DNA from: Siphonodentalium dalli
Lineage: Eukaryota; Mollusca; Scaphopoda; Gadilida; Siphonodentaliidae
Reading direction: 5' to 3'
Assembly (NCBI GenBank): GCA_032622095.1
Contig: CP136062.1
Location: 36,458,918-36,522,917 of the forward strand
DNA: 64,000 nt
The notes beneath the pieces were generated by a model. It was not told where the DNA came from. It worked only from the letters and a program-made list of their open reading frames with translations, and ran no database searches. Below are positions 1-13,481 of this stretch, piece after piece. A program made the translations under genes and the position numbers. How positions within the stretch are numbered: position 1 is the first letter of the stretch; each line of letters starts with the position of its first letter.

Positions 1-23
1 TCAGTGCACGGCTGTTGATACTT
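1..23 (+). CDS. possible 3' end of an upstream exon of the lectin gene
   Basis: The window opens with a short open stretch that ends at a good splice donor (ACTT|GTAAGTA, GT at 24-25). Read so that one base is left over, it is phase 1, which is what the next exon at 2077 needs. Only 23 bases are visible, so this could be chance. A transcript or the sequence to the left would settle it. Confidence 0.2.
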
Positions 24-2076
24 GTAAGTAATGTTCCTGTTTCACGAATTGATGGTTGTAATACAATTTGCATTATATTCACTTTCTATACTCTCATCTC
101 ATTATATATATATATGATTTGATTTGGTTATTTTTTATACAATTTTATATATACTATGTGCATGTGGTATTGTATAACAAAGATATATTGTATATAGACC
201 TAGTACTCAAGAAACAAGTTTGTAAGTGACGTTCCGTATCTCGATGTGAAATGTGAACTCTGATTTGATAATCGCACACAACACCTAAGTTATTGGTACA
301 TATATAAAGAGATTAAAAAGAACTTAATATTTGAACCTCTCAAATGTTAAAGTCGTTGTTTTGTCAGCTCGCAGTAAGAGTTGATAGTCCACATGAAAAT
401 TACGATACAGGAAAGTCAAGAGTTTCTCTGAATAGAACCAGACAATTCGTCATTGAAAATGGTTTGCAGTTCTCGTTTGGATGAATGCAAAACATGTCTA
501 TGAATCAACCTATAATATTCAGTCTAACTGCCAGTATTTGGTCGCGAAAATATTTATTGAAAACCGTGAATTTACCGAGATACATTCACTGTGGGGGAGC
601 TGTTCATGGGAATTTGGTTCTCTCTCGAGTTTCGACTGTTTTTTTAGCGACAATTCCTACTCTCTTTTGAGCCATCTCCTGCATAAGACGCAGCAAACAA
701 CAAAAACAAACGAATGGGACTGCCGTGACACTACATTACAATAAAACCTAATAAATGATTCCGAAATGTACAGAAATAGAATTTATATTTTTCGCTCTCT
801 ATTCTTTGATTCTCTATCGAATGTTCGGTTCTCTGCTAATAACTCGTGCTCTACCTGTGGTAGAGTGGTGTATATCGCCAGCATGCTATCTACCATTGTG
901 ATTACATACTGCGTTATACCCCTGACACATTATGAGAGGCGACCATATACATTGGCATATGTATTCATGTAGGTTCATTAGCACGTCCAGAGAATGCGAC
1001 TGGGTTACAAATTTACACCACGTGTCTCGTTCTGTAGCATCCCATACTGTTCCCTATTATTGATGATCACATCTGTTCTGAAGGTCATGCATCCTGGTAA
1101 AGAAAATTATCAACTGAGAGAGGGGGCATTCTTGTTCCTCGAAGATTCTCTTCTCAAAGAAATGTCTGGTGATCTAAGTGGTCGATTAGCTAAACTAAAA
1201 GAGATTGAGCATAAAGTGTCCAAACAATAAGATAGAAAAACTACTTCCCAGTGACATAAGCTAAATTTATAATCTTATACAATACAAGATAGAGATACAA
1301 CAAAGACATACACAATAGTTACACACGAAGAGATATAAAGTACATAAGAAACTATTTGATCTGTGCTCAGTAATGTTTTGCATGGGGTAACTGTTTTTGT
1401 GAGAAAGTTATGTTATAATTGTGAAAAGATAACTGCAGTTTGGTTATATGGACCATATAATATCTTCTTATAGCACAATTGTTGTTTTATCATGATTGTG
1501 GCGTTGCGTGTGGGCTATTTGCGTGAATACAAACTACTGTGCCAATCGAGAGAACCAGAAACCGCGCGATTTAAAATGTAATCCGAGCCCATCGGCAGAG
1601 AACATGAACCTTCCCCCGATTTGCATTATAGCTTCTTCTTTTCCGACAAAAATGTGAGTTACTGTTAAAACTTTGTGTTAGCATTTCCTAGTGGATGACA
1701 TAATTTCAACTTTTCCTTTATAGAATTCTCCTCACCAACGAACAAACACCGAGTCATTTCTCAATCACATTTGAAATTCTGACGATAAACCGACATGGTT
1801 TTGGGATAAATTTTACTAACCTTCACTTTGATTATGATATCACGAAAATGAGCAAAATGGAAACTTAATCGGTAGTGCACGTAACTCGGTAGAGAACCAA
1901 GTCGCAAGGAATAGTTCCCCATATTACATTGGGACCGACTTTCATGGGGGATTGGTTCGACAGGGAGACAATGACACTATTTTATAAAACAAAAGTTAAA
2001 ATTATGACCAGATATTGAGTATATCCGATATTGTCCACATGAGAACACGAAAATGTTCATGTACATTCTCAACCAG
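24..2076 (+). other. presumed intron or upstream sequence, no supported gene
   Basis: AT-rich sequence with no recognisable domain. An open stretch at about 1060-1230 (+) ends in a Lys/Glu-rich tail (LKEIEHKVSKQ). It could be the end of an old coding fragment, but nothing in it was recognised. No tandem repeat or RNA gene was seen. Confidence 0.4.
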
Positions 2077-2895
2077 GGCTGTACAATGATACCGGTGTTT
2101 GCTCCACCTCGGCCGCAACCCAGGCTACCACACCGACAACGAAGCCTACGCTGACGACGACGGCGACCATTACGACGACCACCACGACCACAACAACAAC
2201 CACCACGACAACCACCACGATCACAACAACCACCACGACAACCACCACGATCACAACAACAACCATGGCAACCACCACGATCACAACAACCACCACGACA
2301 ACCACCACGATCAAAACAACCACCACGACAACCACCACGATCAAAACAACGACCATGACAACCACCACGGCAACCACCACGACAACCACCACAACCACCA
2401 CAACATCAACCACCACGACAACCACCACAACCACCAGAACATCAACCACCACGACAACCACCATGACCACAACAACAACAACCACCACGACAACCACCAC
2501 GATCACAACAACCACCACGACAACCATCACGATCAAAACAACAACCATGACAACCACCACGGCAACCACCACGGCAACCACCACAACATCAACCACCACG
2601 GCAACCACCATGACCACAACAACAACCACCACGACAACCACCACGATCACAACAACCACCACGACAACCACCACGATCACAACAACAACCATGGCAACCA
2701 CCACGGCAACCACCACAACCACCACAACATCAACCACCACGACAACCCCCACGATTACAACAACCACCACGACAACCACTACGATCACAACAACAACCAT
2801 GACAACCACCACGGCAACCACCACGGCAACCACCACAACCACCACAACAACAACGAGCACAACGATGACCACAACTGTATCCCCCACGGTCCCTG
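2077..2895 (+). CDS. mucin-like Thr-rich exon of a C-type lectin gene
   Basis: This exon lies between an acceptor (TTCTCAACCAG|GG) and a strong donor (CCTG|GTAAGT). In the frame chosen it reads about 15 ordinary residues with one Cys ([15 protein letters not shown]), then more than 200 residues that are almost all Thr with scattered Ile, Met, Ala and Lys, then TVSPTVP. Such Thr stretches are typical of heavily O-glycosylated mucin stalks. The frame was picked because both ends are phase 1 and join in frame to the lectin exons downstream. The other frames give His/Asn/Asp or Val runs, which are shadows of the same ACN-rich repeat. Length is likely to vary between alleles. Function is inferred from composition. 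Confidence 0.7.
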
Positions 2896-3325
2896 GTAAG
2901 TCGTACATGATTTCAAATGCAAAGATTCTATTTGGTTAATATAATTATTACACTGATAGAACGAACTGATGATGTTAAGAAAATACACAGCTGATTTGGA
3001 AGACTTCGACGTTAACATTAAAGTAATACGTCCTTGAATAAAACATATTGCTATGCTAGTCATGATTGGTCAGTAGGATGTGTTTCCATAGATACACTTT
3101 TAGAATGTACCACAACGATTGTGGTTCAATCAATGCAATTCTGCTACCGTATCAAACTGACAGAACCCTCATAATTCTAATCACAAGCGAAAACCACCAA
3201 AAACTGGTTAAACCTATGCTACATGTACATACTAATGAGAGAGACATCGCATGGTTACCTCACAATGATATTCATGATTTGAAATGTAACAACAATACGC
3301 CACAAAATCTAAGAAGCTTAAAGAT

Positions 3326-3838
3326 ACGGGCGGCGTTGGCGGTGGCTATGCTGTTAAAATATTCACCCCCGTCAACAAGCGTCATAAACAGAAAGAATAT
3401 TAAAATATAGACAAATTTTGTTCTTATACCAATAAGAAATATGGCATAAACAGTATGTTATTGTCAATTGTTTTCCTTTGTTATGTAAACAAAAGCAAAA
3501 AACGTTACGTCATCTGGCTTTTGTTTAGATCCGGATATGGTAAACATAAAGAGCTTTATTTGTTACTGCTTTCCTGATATGGAACTAATAAAGAGCATGT
3601 ATATCATTTGTGTGTGATTAACCAATAGAATTGCGCTGTGTTATGTGAACAGAAGCATAACTTCTGTAACATGAGCCGGCTCATGTTTAAGTACACCACC
3701 ATACGTCTTGACGACAATATACTATACTGATTATGTTTGGCATATGAACAAAACTATATATATTTTAATATTCCGTCTGTTGATGGCGATTTGAACAAAT
3801 ATGAATAGTTCTGCAACGAACGCGGCCCGTGCCTTTAA
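3326..3838 (+). repeat. dispersed repeat R1, copy 1
   Basis: About 510 bp that recurs in the same orientation at 36456-36971 with small differences. Both copies start with ACGGGCGGCGTTGGCGGTGG and end near a CGTGCNTTTAA stretch. No coding capacity or terminal repeat was seen. It is probably a non-autonomous transposon of unknown class. Confidence 0.75.
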
Positions 3839-4019
3839 AGAGAAGAGATCCAAATAATCACAATTCAATAGAGACGTCATGTTCGATAATACAGCCAGTT
3901 GTTTACATTACAATGAGCAGATTGAGCACATAACGGTAGATTTGAGCATTCATTTGTACATCGAGATCACTACCATTGTCAACATTCCGTGTTTGTATAT
4001 TTTTACAGAAGTAAGTTCT

Positions 4020-5360
4020 CAATTCTTCAAATACAACTGAGATATGTTTGATGTTGCATAGCGTTGGTAACATCAAATACCACTGTTATATGTTTGATGT
4101 TGCATAGTGTGGATAACATTAAATACGACTGTTATATGTTCAACATATCCTCGCGCAAATACGCACATAATCGACATATCATTTAAAATAGGTACATAAC
4201 ATAACATAACATTTTAATGTTAATGTTAATAATGTTATTATTTGATTCTGAAATAAGCAGATAATGGTGCTATAGCCGTTATTTCGTTTTACGGCGCGGT
4301 GTTAAATAGCGAACACCTGAAAGGTCGTGCGTGGATTATTTGGATCATTGTCCGCACATAATCTCCTTAGAATTGCCTCATTATGAGTCCATAATGTGAC
4401 TAAAATTTAAATTGTCAGTACATTATCGACCAAAATGAGACAATTTTGTATTCGTTATTGCACGCACTGGCACTGTGTGGGTAAGATTAAATATCCCTGC
4501 TATATGTTTGTTGATGCTTCGTGTGGGAAAGATTAAATACCATATGCCATATGTTTGTTGATGCATCGTGTGGGTAAGATTAAATACTTCTGTTATATTT
4601 TTGGTGTTGCGTCGTGTGGGTAAGATTGAATAACACTGTTATATGTTTGATGTTGCGTCGTGTGGGTAAGATTGAATACCACTGTTATATGTTTGGTATT
4701 GCATCGTGTGGGTAAAATTGAATACCACTGTTATATGTTTGGTGTTGCATCGTGTGGGTAAGATTAAATACAACTGTTATGTTTGGTGTTGCGTCGTGTG
4801 GGTGAGTTTGAATACCACTGTTATATGTTTGGTGTTGCATCTTGTGGGCAAGATTAAATACCATACGCTATATGGATGTTGATGCATCGTGTGGGTAATA
4901 TTAAATACCACTGTTATATGTTTGGCTTTGAATCATGTCGGTAATATTAAATACCGCTGTTAAATGTTTGGCTTTGAATAATGTCGGTAAGATTAAATAC
5001 CACTGTTATGTTTGTTGGAGCATCGTGTGGGTATTATTAAATACCACTGTTATATGGCTGGTGTTGAATAATATGGGGAGTATTAAATACCACTGGTATG
5101 TGGTTGGTGTTGCATCATGTGGGTATTATTACGTACCACTGTTATTTGATTAGTGTTGAATCATTTGGGTAATATATGTACCACTGTTATTTGGTTAGTG
5201 TCGAATCATGTGTGTAAGATTAAATACCACTTTTATATGTGTGTGGGCGCATCATGTGGGTAATATATAACACTGGTATATTGTTGGTGTTGCATCGTGC
5301 TGATAATATTAAATACCACTGTTATATGGTTAGTGTCGATTCGTGTGGGTGATATATATA
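4020..5360 (+). repeat. minisatellite, period about 46-47 bp
   Basis: Roughly two dozen degenerate head-to-tail copies of a unit built around GCGTCGTGTGGGTAAGATT, then AATACCACTGTTATATG and TTTGGTGTT. Copies are most alike at about 4560-4860 and decay at both ends. A detached remnant lies at 7330-7415, so the array was once longer or has been transposed in part. Confidence 0.85.
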
Positions 5361-6450
5361 CCAAATCGGTGGTCAGAATTACTCACATGGTGTGAAGTTA
5401 TACCATGTCACTAAACTGGAAGTCGTTTATCATACCATGCTAGTAACCACCATTTTAAATATGCGCCATTTCCGCTTCGAGTCATAACTTACATGTGTTA
5501 TCGTTTTTGGTCGGAATAGCCGCTCCAAACAGAAGTAACACATACATGTACACTGAATGCTTTCAACCGCCATTCAGGATTGCCAGTGCTAAATAACATA
5601 ATTACTGTACCATCCATAAAATGGATTTTGTATTCCACATAAACAAAGCGACGTTGCAACTACAGACCAGAAGAAATGTGCCCCGTGTTAATATCAACTA
5701 TTATAGAGTACCAGACCAAGTACCCAATTATGACGTCATATGTATTCCTTTCATTGAAAATGACAACTAACTGGTTCAAAGAAACTTACATAACTGACAT
5801 CAATAAGAGCACACGTGTATGTGATATAAGCGATATCGAAACAACCTTGATTGGGAAAACAAACTTCGGGTTATCTATTTGTACCTGCTTCATAAATTAG
5901 ACGTTGGGAGCGGGTGTACCACTCTAAGCCTGGTCCCAGGGTCCTCACGAGATATGAATTCTTGAGATGGTGAACAATATTTATTTGTATGAGTATATTT
6001 TTAAGAGTTCATACAAGCAGTCACGGTGAGCATATATACAGTTTATAACTTCTCCGGAAGAGTGCATGGATGACTCAGTGTGACCCACGTTGAGACACGG
6101 TTTTCTAATCGGCTTTAATGATTCCAATTTCCCCTTGTAGGAATAATATTTACATACACGTGCAATACAGACCAAAGGGGCACAGATGGCTCATCAATAT
6201 ACTACAGAAATCCATCTCCTTTTAGACACTTTAATCAGGATAAAAATGGTTACTGGAAATTACAAACTACTTTATTTTAACATACTCATGGCTTACCAGC
6301 TGGTATCTGATAGTGTTACGCCGGTTGTATTACGAATTGCCATTTCCTGAGTATATACCTTTGATAGTTGGGCCGCCCATTTAAAATTAAGCACACATAT
6401 ATTGAACAGGAATCATTATTTGACGATAGACCCATGCGTAATTTCGATGA

Positions 6451-6811
6451 GTGTCACATAAGGCCTTAAGAGACATTTCCAGAACACTTGGTCTGCAGTT
6501 ACCAAAAAGACCTAAATTGAGAACTTATGTACTATCTAAACATACATACGAATTAGAAAGATATGTAACTCTTAAAATCAGTAAAACCGAAAGATCAATT
6601 ATGGTACAAGTTCGATGTAGTGTTCTCATGCATATTGAGACTGGGAGGTATAATAACGAAGATTCATACAAGAGATATTGTTCTGTATGTCATGGTAGCA
6701 AAGTTGAGGATAAAAAAACACTTTCTCCTTAACAGACAAGCGTATAAACAACTACGATCAAAACTGATGCCGTATATCGCGATGGAATCGGCTTACTTAT
6801 TCAACTATTGA
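6451..6811 (+). pseudogene. LINE reverse-transcriptase C-terminal fragment
   Basis: The translated stretch has the pattern seen at the C-terminus of many invertebrate non-LTR retrotransposon ORFs: KLRTY, then an RS..VQ(V/L)R element, then IETGRY(N/H), then a CxxC pair (YCSVCHG) and a residual FLL..Y..LR motif. The last part is in another frame (shift near 6715), and there is no RT core upstream, so this is a decayed 5'-truncated copy. The family assignment rests on pattern memory, not on a search. Confidence 0.6.
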
Positions 6812-7329
6812 TTGGGTTTCCTCTTCAAGTAGCTAACTTTCTTCACAGCGCCTATCTAAACAGACAACATCTTCTTAGCAAAACCATTTCTACTCCATGA
6901 ATGTGCACAACAATATTCTTTATTATTTTGTCTAAACTTTAAAGTCACTTATTGGGCAGGTGTGATCTTATTTTGTTACTTGATATTGCTATCACCAGTA
7001 TATGTTATACACTACACACACTTGTCAGTATAATACAATATTCGTTCGTCCGTTCGTTCGTATGTACCGCATACCCCCTAGTGAACCAGAACATGTTATC
7101 AGATTTAACCACGCGTTTGGGGTGTTTTATGTACAGAGTTAGCATTTCAACGCAAACTTATGTGCTGGTGATAATTTTTGTGACGTGTTTACAAATTGTC
7201 GACATGGCAGATACGCTACAGTGTCTCCATTTATCTGCTATAGCATGGTAAGAGGCTCCGCGGGACCAATATCGCCCTCCGCTTCGCGGTGATACACATG
7301 TATACCAGACAACTGGAGACAATGTAACC

Positions 7330-7415
7330 TATAATACCACTATTATGTGTTTGGTGTTGCATCGTGTGGGGATGATTAAATTGGTTTTGCATCGTGTGGG
7401 TAAGATTAAACCAGA
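7330..7415 (+). repeat. remnant of the 46-47 bp minisatellite
   Basis: Two partial units (GGTGTTGCATCGTGTGGGGA and TTTTGCATCGTGTGGGTAAG) match the array at 4020-5360, about 2 kb away. Confidence 0.7.
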
Positions 7416-7534
7416 TATATCATAATAGGTGAGTGCATTGGCTCAGTATATGATGTGTTCATTCTTCATATTATTATATTGGCAGATATGTTGTATATAA
7501 TTAATATTTTTGCTAAACTTTCTCTTTTATCATT

Positions 7535-7690
7535 TCGCACATTTCTCATCATCACTTGAATTGTATGTTTCTACCCGGATCTTTCATTTCACACATTTCT
7601 CTTCATCACTTTAATTGTATGTTTCTACGCGGATCTTTCATTTCACACATTTCTCTTCGTCACTTTAATTGTATGTTTCTACGCGAATCT
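7535..7690 (+). repeat. three-copy tandem repeat, about 54 bp
   Basis: Three head-to-tail copies share CATTTCACACATTTCTCTTC, then AATTGTATGTTTCTACGCG. The array is pyrimidine-rich and ends about 65 bp before the lectin exon acceptor. It may sit over the branch point and polypyrimidine region. Confidence 0.8.
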
Positions 7691-7754
7691 GGCTGTTATT
7701 TAATAAATCTTGAAATCTTCTTTATGTTATAATCTTGTTTTTTGTTTCATTCAG

Positions 7755-7928
7755 CGTGTCCCTCTGGATATGACCCGATCTACTGTACCAAATTATACAT
7801 GGAGACAAAGTTCATTGACGAAGCCATATTACAGTGTGGGGCGGACGGTGGACATTTGGTAGAGATTGTGGACTCAACCATGTACAACGGCATTAAAGAT
7901 CTTTATAGTCTCACAACATTAACGGGCG
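7755..7928 (+). CDS. C-type lectin domain exon, N-terminal half
   Basis: The acceptor is TTTCATTCAG|CG and the donor GGCG|GTACGT. Both ends are phase 1 and the frame stays open when joined to 2895 and to 30598. The peptide starts CPSGYDPIYCTKLYMETKF and continues with EA...CGADGGHLVEIVDS. This is the first half of a C-type lectin-like domain: an extra N-terminal Cys pair, the helix-1 Ala and Cys, and the GGHLvei strand. C-type lectin domains bind glycans or proteins outside the cell. The position after a mucin-like stalk fits a secreted or surface lectin. Confidence 0.85.
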
Positions 7929-10409
7929 GTACGTATACGATATTAGTCCGATATATCCTCATCACATTTGACAATGTTCTTAGCCAACTGGGTCCCCAGT
8001 GGCCCAGTCGATTACATGTAGGGTACATCTCCATGCCGTCTCGCCCGCCAGCGCTGGTGATGAGTGTTGAAATCCATGTTTCCATCGTGGACTTTGTAAC
8101 ACGAAATCGTTATCAGGGCCCTGTACTAAAAAAACAACTTCTGCACTTGTATACAACTTCGGGCGGTTATTTACGAGCTTGTGGGTCAACACATGTGCGC
8201 GTTATAGTAGCCGTGTAAGAAGTCATTAATAAATTGAACGCTTTTATGCTCACAGTTTACTAATCCAGCTATAGCTTACTAGTGTTTTATAGTTCTGAGT
8301 TAGACTCGGACTCGGGGAGCTCTAGGCGTACATGAGCGTGGGTATTCAGCGAACATGATTATTAACGCCACCGGTGTATACTGTTGGGCAATTTTTAGAA
8401 ATCCGTGGACCTATGGTGATTTTATAAATAGATAATTGGTTTTTCCGGTTATTTTGGGACGCGTTAAAGTTGTACTGCGACCACGAATCCGGTAAAAGCT
8501 GTAGTTGGAATGTCCAAGTTCGTGAAAGTTCTATTGACTATGCCGGTGATTTCATAAGCTTTATTGTTTATGATATTGTAGAAAGGCTAATATGGCCGTG
8601 TCAAATTGAGCTATAGCTGTGGGATATCTCGCAGGGCAACACATTTCGGGGTTTCGTGGGGTGTGTATTCACTGGATGTCTTAAAGTTGCAGTATGTAAC
8701 TATTATGACCGCGTTAATTGCGTTCGATGTTTAGGTATGAACAATGGCTGGGCCATGCACGCTTGAAGATTTTATGGCGGGAACCCAATTTTTTGTCCGC
8801 ATTTAGAAGCTTTCTGGTTTGGTGAATGAAAAACCTGCAGTAATAAGCCGTAGTTTTTTTTTATAATTTGAAGGATTAGTTGTTTTAACGGAATTCTGAG
8901 TTGTTTTAACGGAATTCACGTAACCAATATATTTTATATTATAATTTATATTTATGGCTAATAATATGATGTTGGTGGCGCTACCATTTCTGACTATGGT
9001 TTTCTTGTAGTGAGGTGTTTTCGGCTTTGGTGTCTCGCACCGAGCATGGATATTTATTGATTTATCCGATCCACAAGTGGGATTACGCGTACGTACAGAG
9101 CCAAATTTAAGTCGAAAGTTGGCAATGATGTCTGGTGACCAAAAATATCCAAGTCTCCGTCTGATGAGTATATATACGCAATAATAACCGATATAATAGA
9201 ATGAGTTCCCAAATTATTTTAAGCGTTTGTACAGACGATTTGGATATGGTGTTTTGCATAAGTGGCTCGAACTTGTTCTCCAATCCCAATCTCAACTTGT
9301 ATCGTATTACGTATTGCTAATAAATATGTTTAAACGATAAAATGAATAAATATACTCAATAATTGAAAAGAACTAATAGACAAGTGTAGGCAAAAAAGTT
9401 ATGAACGAATCTACACTTCGTAATCGAGGCTAATATGACCATACGCTAGCGTAATTAACGAACCACAGCTAAAAGACACGCATAAGCTAGGATAAATATG
9501 TGTCTTTGTAATCCTATAAAATAACTTAGGCCTTATATCGTAGTGTGATTTTGATATATTACACTCCAGACATGCACAAGGGTTCATCGACAGAGTGGAT
9601 TCTATAGCTATTTCGTGTATAAATTAGGTCTATCATATCATACATCAAGGCATGTGAGAAATCAGAGATTCGCAATGCAAACAAACTACGAGTTCACCGG
9701 CTCGGACTTAAACATAAATAACAAAAACTGTTAAAAGCCATTCCTTTTGAACAAATTATTATAGAATATAAACTGCCAACATCAAACTAAACGTATTCAA
9801 AAGTCAAGACTATTGGTTGTTGTCTAGAGGGGGTATTTTACTGAAAGTAACCATTATATTATTGACGCTGTGTGCGCAATCCGATTGAGATGTCTCCTAT
9901 ACGAAGAAGCATGTCGATTTCATCATGTTCATTTCATTCATAAAATGTCATCATGTCGATTTCAACGAAACTCGACGAGCAACGTCATCATGTAGCTTTC
10001 ACCATCGACCGAATTTGCGATAACCTGAATGTATCTTCTGCTTTGTTCTTAAGTATGTGTTTCTTGTCGATTCATGAAAATAGAAGGATATACGAGGATT
10101 ATCAGATTCACGTATGTACTATGTAATATTAGGTTAATTTAATTAAACGCGATATAATAACGTGTCCTTGCAGCACGAATTTCGATTTCGATTCCAGTAG
10201 TGTCCCCAGCCCAACCAGAGTGATTGAGATTTTCCCATTGCATGCAACATTTATATTTTAGGCCACTCCATTGAAAATATCTGACAGTCCATAATATGTT
10301 ATAATTATGTTCTCAATAAAATGTAAACCACGGCTACGAATGAACTTCACTGTGCATAATTCCGATGGTAACTCCCCTCATTTTGGGAAAGACGCACACG
10401 TTTATTTCA

Positions 10410-10566
10410 GATTACGACATTAATACTTTAAGCCCACCGTTCTACTGTGCGACAAAAGTGCTCGCAAAAATTCAAAACAGCAGTGTCGCATTAGATAAGA
10501 ATTGGTGACGTCACAAAATCAGATTTTGTCTATTTACGACACAAAGCGTCCGGCTTTAGGTTCGTT
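10410..10566 (+). repeat. dispersed repeat R2, copy 1
   Basis: Runs from ATTACGACATTAATAC to AAAGCGTCCGGCTTTAGGTT and recurs as a reverse complement at 43189-43331. Both copies share a TGACGTCAC core and a CAGCAGTGT or AGCTGCTGTT segment. No coding capacity was seen. Confidence 0.7.
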
Positions 10567-12595
10567 AAAAATACAAGGCCTTTGCAGTTGTATGTCGTTT
10601 TTCTCAGCTTCCTCGTGTCCCGAGTCGCGATCGTATGCAACTATTAAGACGGTTGTGCCTGGCAGTCGTAACCTGTAATTTCGTAGTATACATTTGGCTG
10701 TACACTTGTGAATAGTGGCAAATGTCTTACAAGTACAACTGCCCAGAGCGTTATACTACAGTGCCCTTCTGGAGTTGCTAGTTACTCGCCGATGGCCGAT
10801 GGTTTGCCGCACATGGTCGATAGTTCACCAGTCATTGATATCACTGTTATATTAGCTGTAAGCATGCGGATTACCTACACCACTAAAACTGGCAATGGAA
10901 TGTATGGCAAGTAAACAATCAGGCGTGGAACTGGCATTATCGTATAACAGTCCTTGGAATCGAATGCAGTTTTGTTCTAAGTGCAAACACTGCATTTATG
11001 TGACGGACAGCGGAAATGGACGACATAGTTAAAACACGCCGAACGAAGTTACCTCGGGAGTGACTGAACAAACCGAAACGAAATATACATGTAATACGGA
11101 AACCACGCTTTCGGAAATATTTTCTCTGAAGTCAGCGAGTTGACCAATGAGCTTCCCAGTGCTCCACAATAGTGTCGGTGTTACTAAGGACCTGGTCATA
11201 ATTTATATTTTGTCGTTGAGGCTACGTGTAAACATGATTGTTATATACGATATTATGATATAAGCAGAGCCTGGTAGAAATTCGCCAAAACGATCTTTGT
11301 TCGCAGACCACATCTAGATGCTTTCGTTTGGTAGAATGCGACAAAGCAGTTGTCATATGGACCTAGTCCATGTACTACCAAGTGCATTAGATGTAAACTA
11401 GACGTTATTCAGGACGAGCAATTCAGCTTTTTATCAGTTTCGCTTAGGTGTACCCTGTTTTGTCGTATGTATATTGATATCACCGACAAATCCCAACAAA
11501 GAGGAGCTCCTATTCTTATAATTGGCATCCGTATAATATCATTGCAAACCATATCAACACGAAAGATTGTATAGGGTATACGTGTGTTTATCTGCATTTA
11601 TTAATGTACTTATCGCGATGGCCATTACACGAAGAATGCTTACACAAACCCACAAGGTGCAGTAAGTATAACGTATTGCGCAATACCGAAAGGCTTAATC
11701 TTAGTATTCCGATGTTCGTTTAACGATGAACCAGCATGTATTCCATTTTGTATATTTCCAAAACAGGTCAGCATCATGTGAATTTATCTAATGTTCGTGG
11801 TTTCTACGATTGTGCATTCTCCTGAAATATCGGCTATAAACAGCGATTGTTCGCAAAATATTAATTTTGGATAAAGACTCCTGGATATTGCGGCAACAGG
11901 AAACATGTGTGTTTATCAGTAGTAACTGAAGCCCACATTAGTAGCGTTATCAATAAAGCGTTAGCACATTTGGATGATTTTTTTCATTTTGGTAACAACC
12001 TTAGTCGCCATCTTGAATTTAGATACATATGCATAATAATATGACACTCCAACATGTCAAGCTTTCCGAGTGATTACATTTTAGAATTTATTCAAAATAA
12101 GGTTGGTATTAGCAACCGATTTCAAACAACTGTGGCTGGTGAGAAAAATCATCAATGTTTCGAATTTCGGTCACAGTTTTTGGGAGCCATCTTTAATTTT
12201 GAAGTCCAAATTGCTTTCTAAAGAGGAAGTGTGAGGCAATGGTCAATGGTATCATTACTGTAGAACGTAATACATTTCCTATCTAACGTTTCCTCCCTTG
12301 CTCAATGCCCACATTGAAATTGTTTCTCTCGTGTTCGTGGTTTCATTCTCGTTAATTCGTTGGTATAAACAGCCAAGTTTCACAACGAATTCTTATTGTT
12401 TCATAACTCCATGTTCTTTTGCCAAACAACGATAAAATAAATTCAACTATATTCACTATAGCGTACTTTAGGAGTGATGTCAATTAACATTATTAATTTT
12501 GACATATTTGAGTGAATTCTCTAGTTTGGCTGTCAGTTTGGTAGCCATCTGGAATCAGGATGCCACAATATTGGTTTTACTTAAATGGATCAAAT

Positions 12596-12690
12596 AAATT
12601 TGCCTACAATCACTATATCGCCCAGTATGAGTGATGTCAATAAATTCGCCTATAATCACTATATCGCCCAGTATGAGTGATGTCAATGAA
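12596..12690 (+). repeat. short tandem duplication, about 48 bp x 2
   Basis: Two copies of a segment containing AATCACTATATCGCCCAGTA and TGAGTGATGTCAAT lie directly next to each other. Confidence 0.75.
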
Positions 12691-13341
12691 TATTTGACAT
12701 ATTTGAGTGATTTTTCTCTAGTTTTGAAGTCATTGTGGTAGCCATATTGAATCTAGATGCACTAATGTTTGCTTTTATGACATGGCAATCCATATATTTA
12801 AATTTTCTTCATCGAATGCAGCTATTTTCATTTTAACACCTGACTCGAGTCCCAAAAATTTATTTTTGGTTTAATTTTATAGCATATCTATGAATTCGCA
12901 TTTTAAAGGTAGTTGATATGAATATGTTAAGATCCGAAGTGGGACATATTATGTTGTCAAAATGGTTCGGTATTAAAGATACGTAATTCGATTTAACGCC
13001 CCTAAATTACGAATTTTAGGCTTCGGTGGTAACAAAATATTTGAATTGAGTCGTGGAACCCATCAATCAAAGCATATAGTTATCATATTTCGATTTTTGA
13101 AATCTGTTTTATTTTTCAACACCTGTAATTTTGACGGCCTGGCAAAAATTCTGATGACTTTTTCCAGAAATAATACAGACATTACGCGGATGCCATTACG
13201 AGATGACACGCACTGTCACGACTCCATGTGCCATCATTGCATCAGGGGGGCCCAAATTCATTTCGAAATAGGCGATGAAAAGTATCACCATCAACAAGAG
13301 TACGGTATGTTGTGATAGTTTGGCGTGCGGATACATAGAGA

Positions 13342-13481
13342 ATATCCGCATAGTGTAGCCGAGTAAAGAATTTATTTTTGCGAGTATGTGGGCATATATT
13401 TGGCGAGCCTCTAGGCGAGCCAAATAGATGCCCACATACTAGAAAAAATAAATTCTCTATTCAGCTACACTATGCGGATGT
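13342..13481. repeat. long imperfect hairpin (fold-back element)
   Basis: Arms of about 68 bp fold around a centre near 13411. The outer part is ATCCGCATAGTGTAGC paired with GCTACACTATGCGGAT. The inner part is TGGCGAGCC paired with GGCGAGCCA. There is no coding capacity. It is likely a MITE-like fold-back insertion. Confidence 0.75.

Larger units (their letters stand above)
2896..7754 (+). other. intron between mucin exon and first lectin exon
   Basis: This intron of about 4.9 kb holds a copy of dispersed repeat R1, a large 46-47 bp minisatellite, a LINE fragment and a three-copy short tandem repeat next to the acceptor, each listed separately. Between them (2900-3325, 3840-4020, 5360-6450, 6812-7330) no gene or RNA was recognised. 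Confidence 0.6.

Noticed and set aside
2069-2908. Long - strand Val-rich frame and + strand His/Asn/Asp-rich frame over the Thr exon
   Set aside because: Shadow frames of the ACN-rich repeat. Splice phases at both ends support only the Thr frame.
4020-5360. Repeat array as a CRISPR array
   Set aside because: Units are contiguous and degenerate without unique spacers, in an animal genome.
7903-8192. Frames around and after the first lectin exon, including the continuation to 8218
   Set aside because: The + frame runs on past the donor at 7929 into intron. Phase and domain content show that the exon ends at 7928.
10708-10914. 68-aa + frame
   Set aside because: No domain, no splice support, within an intron.
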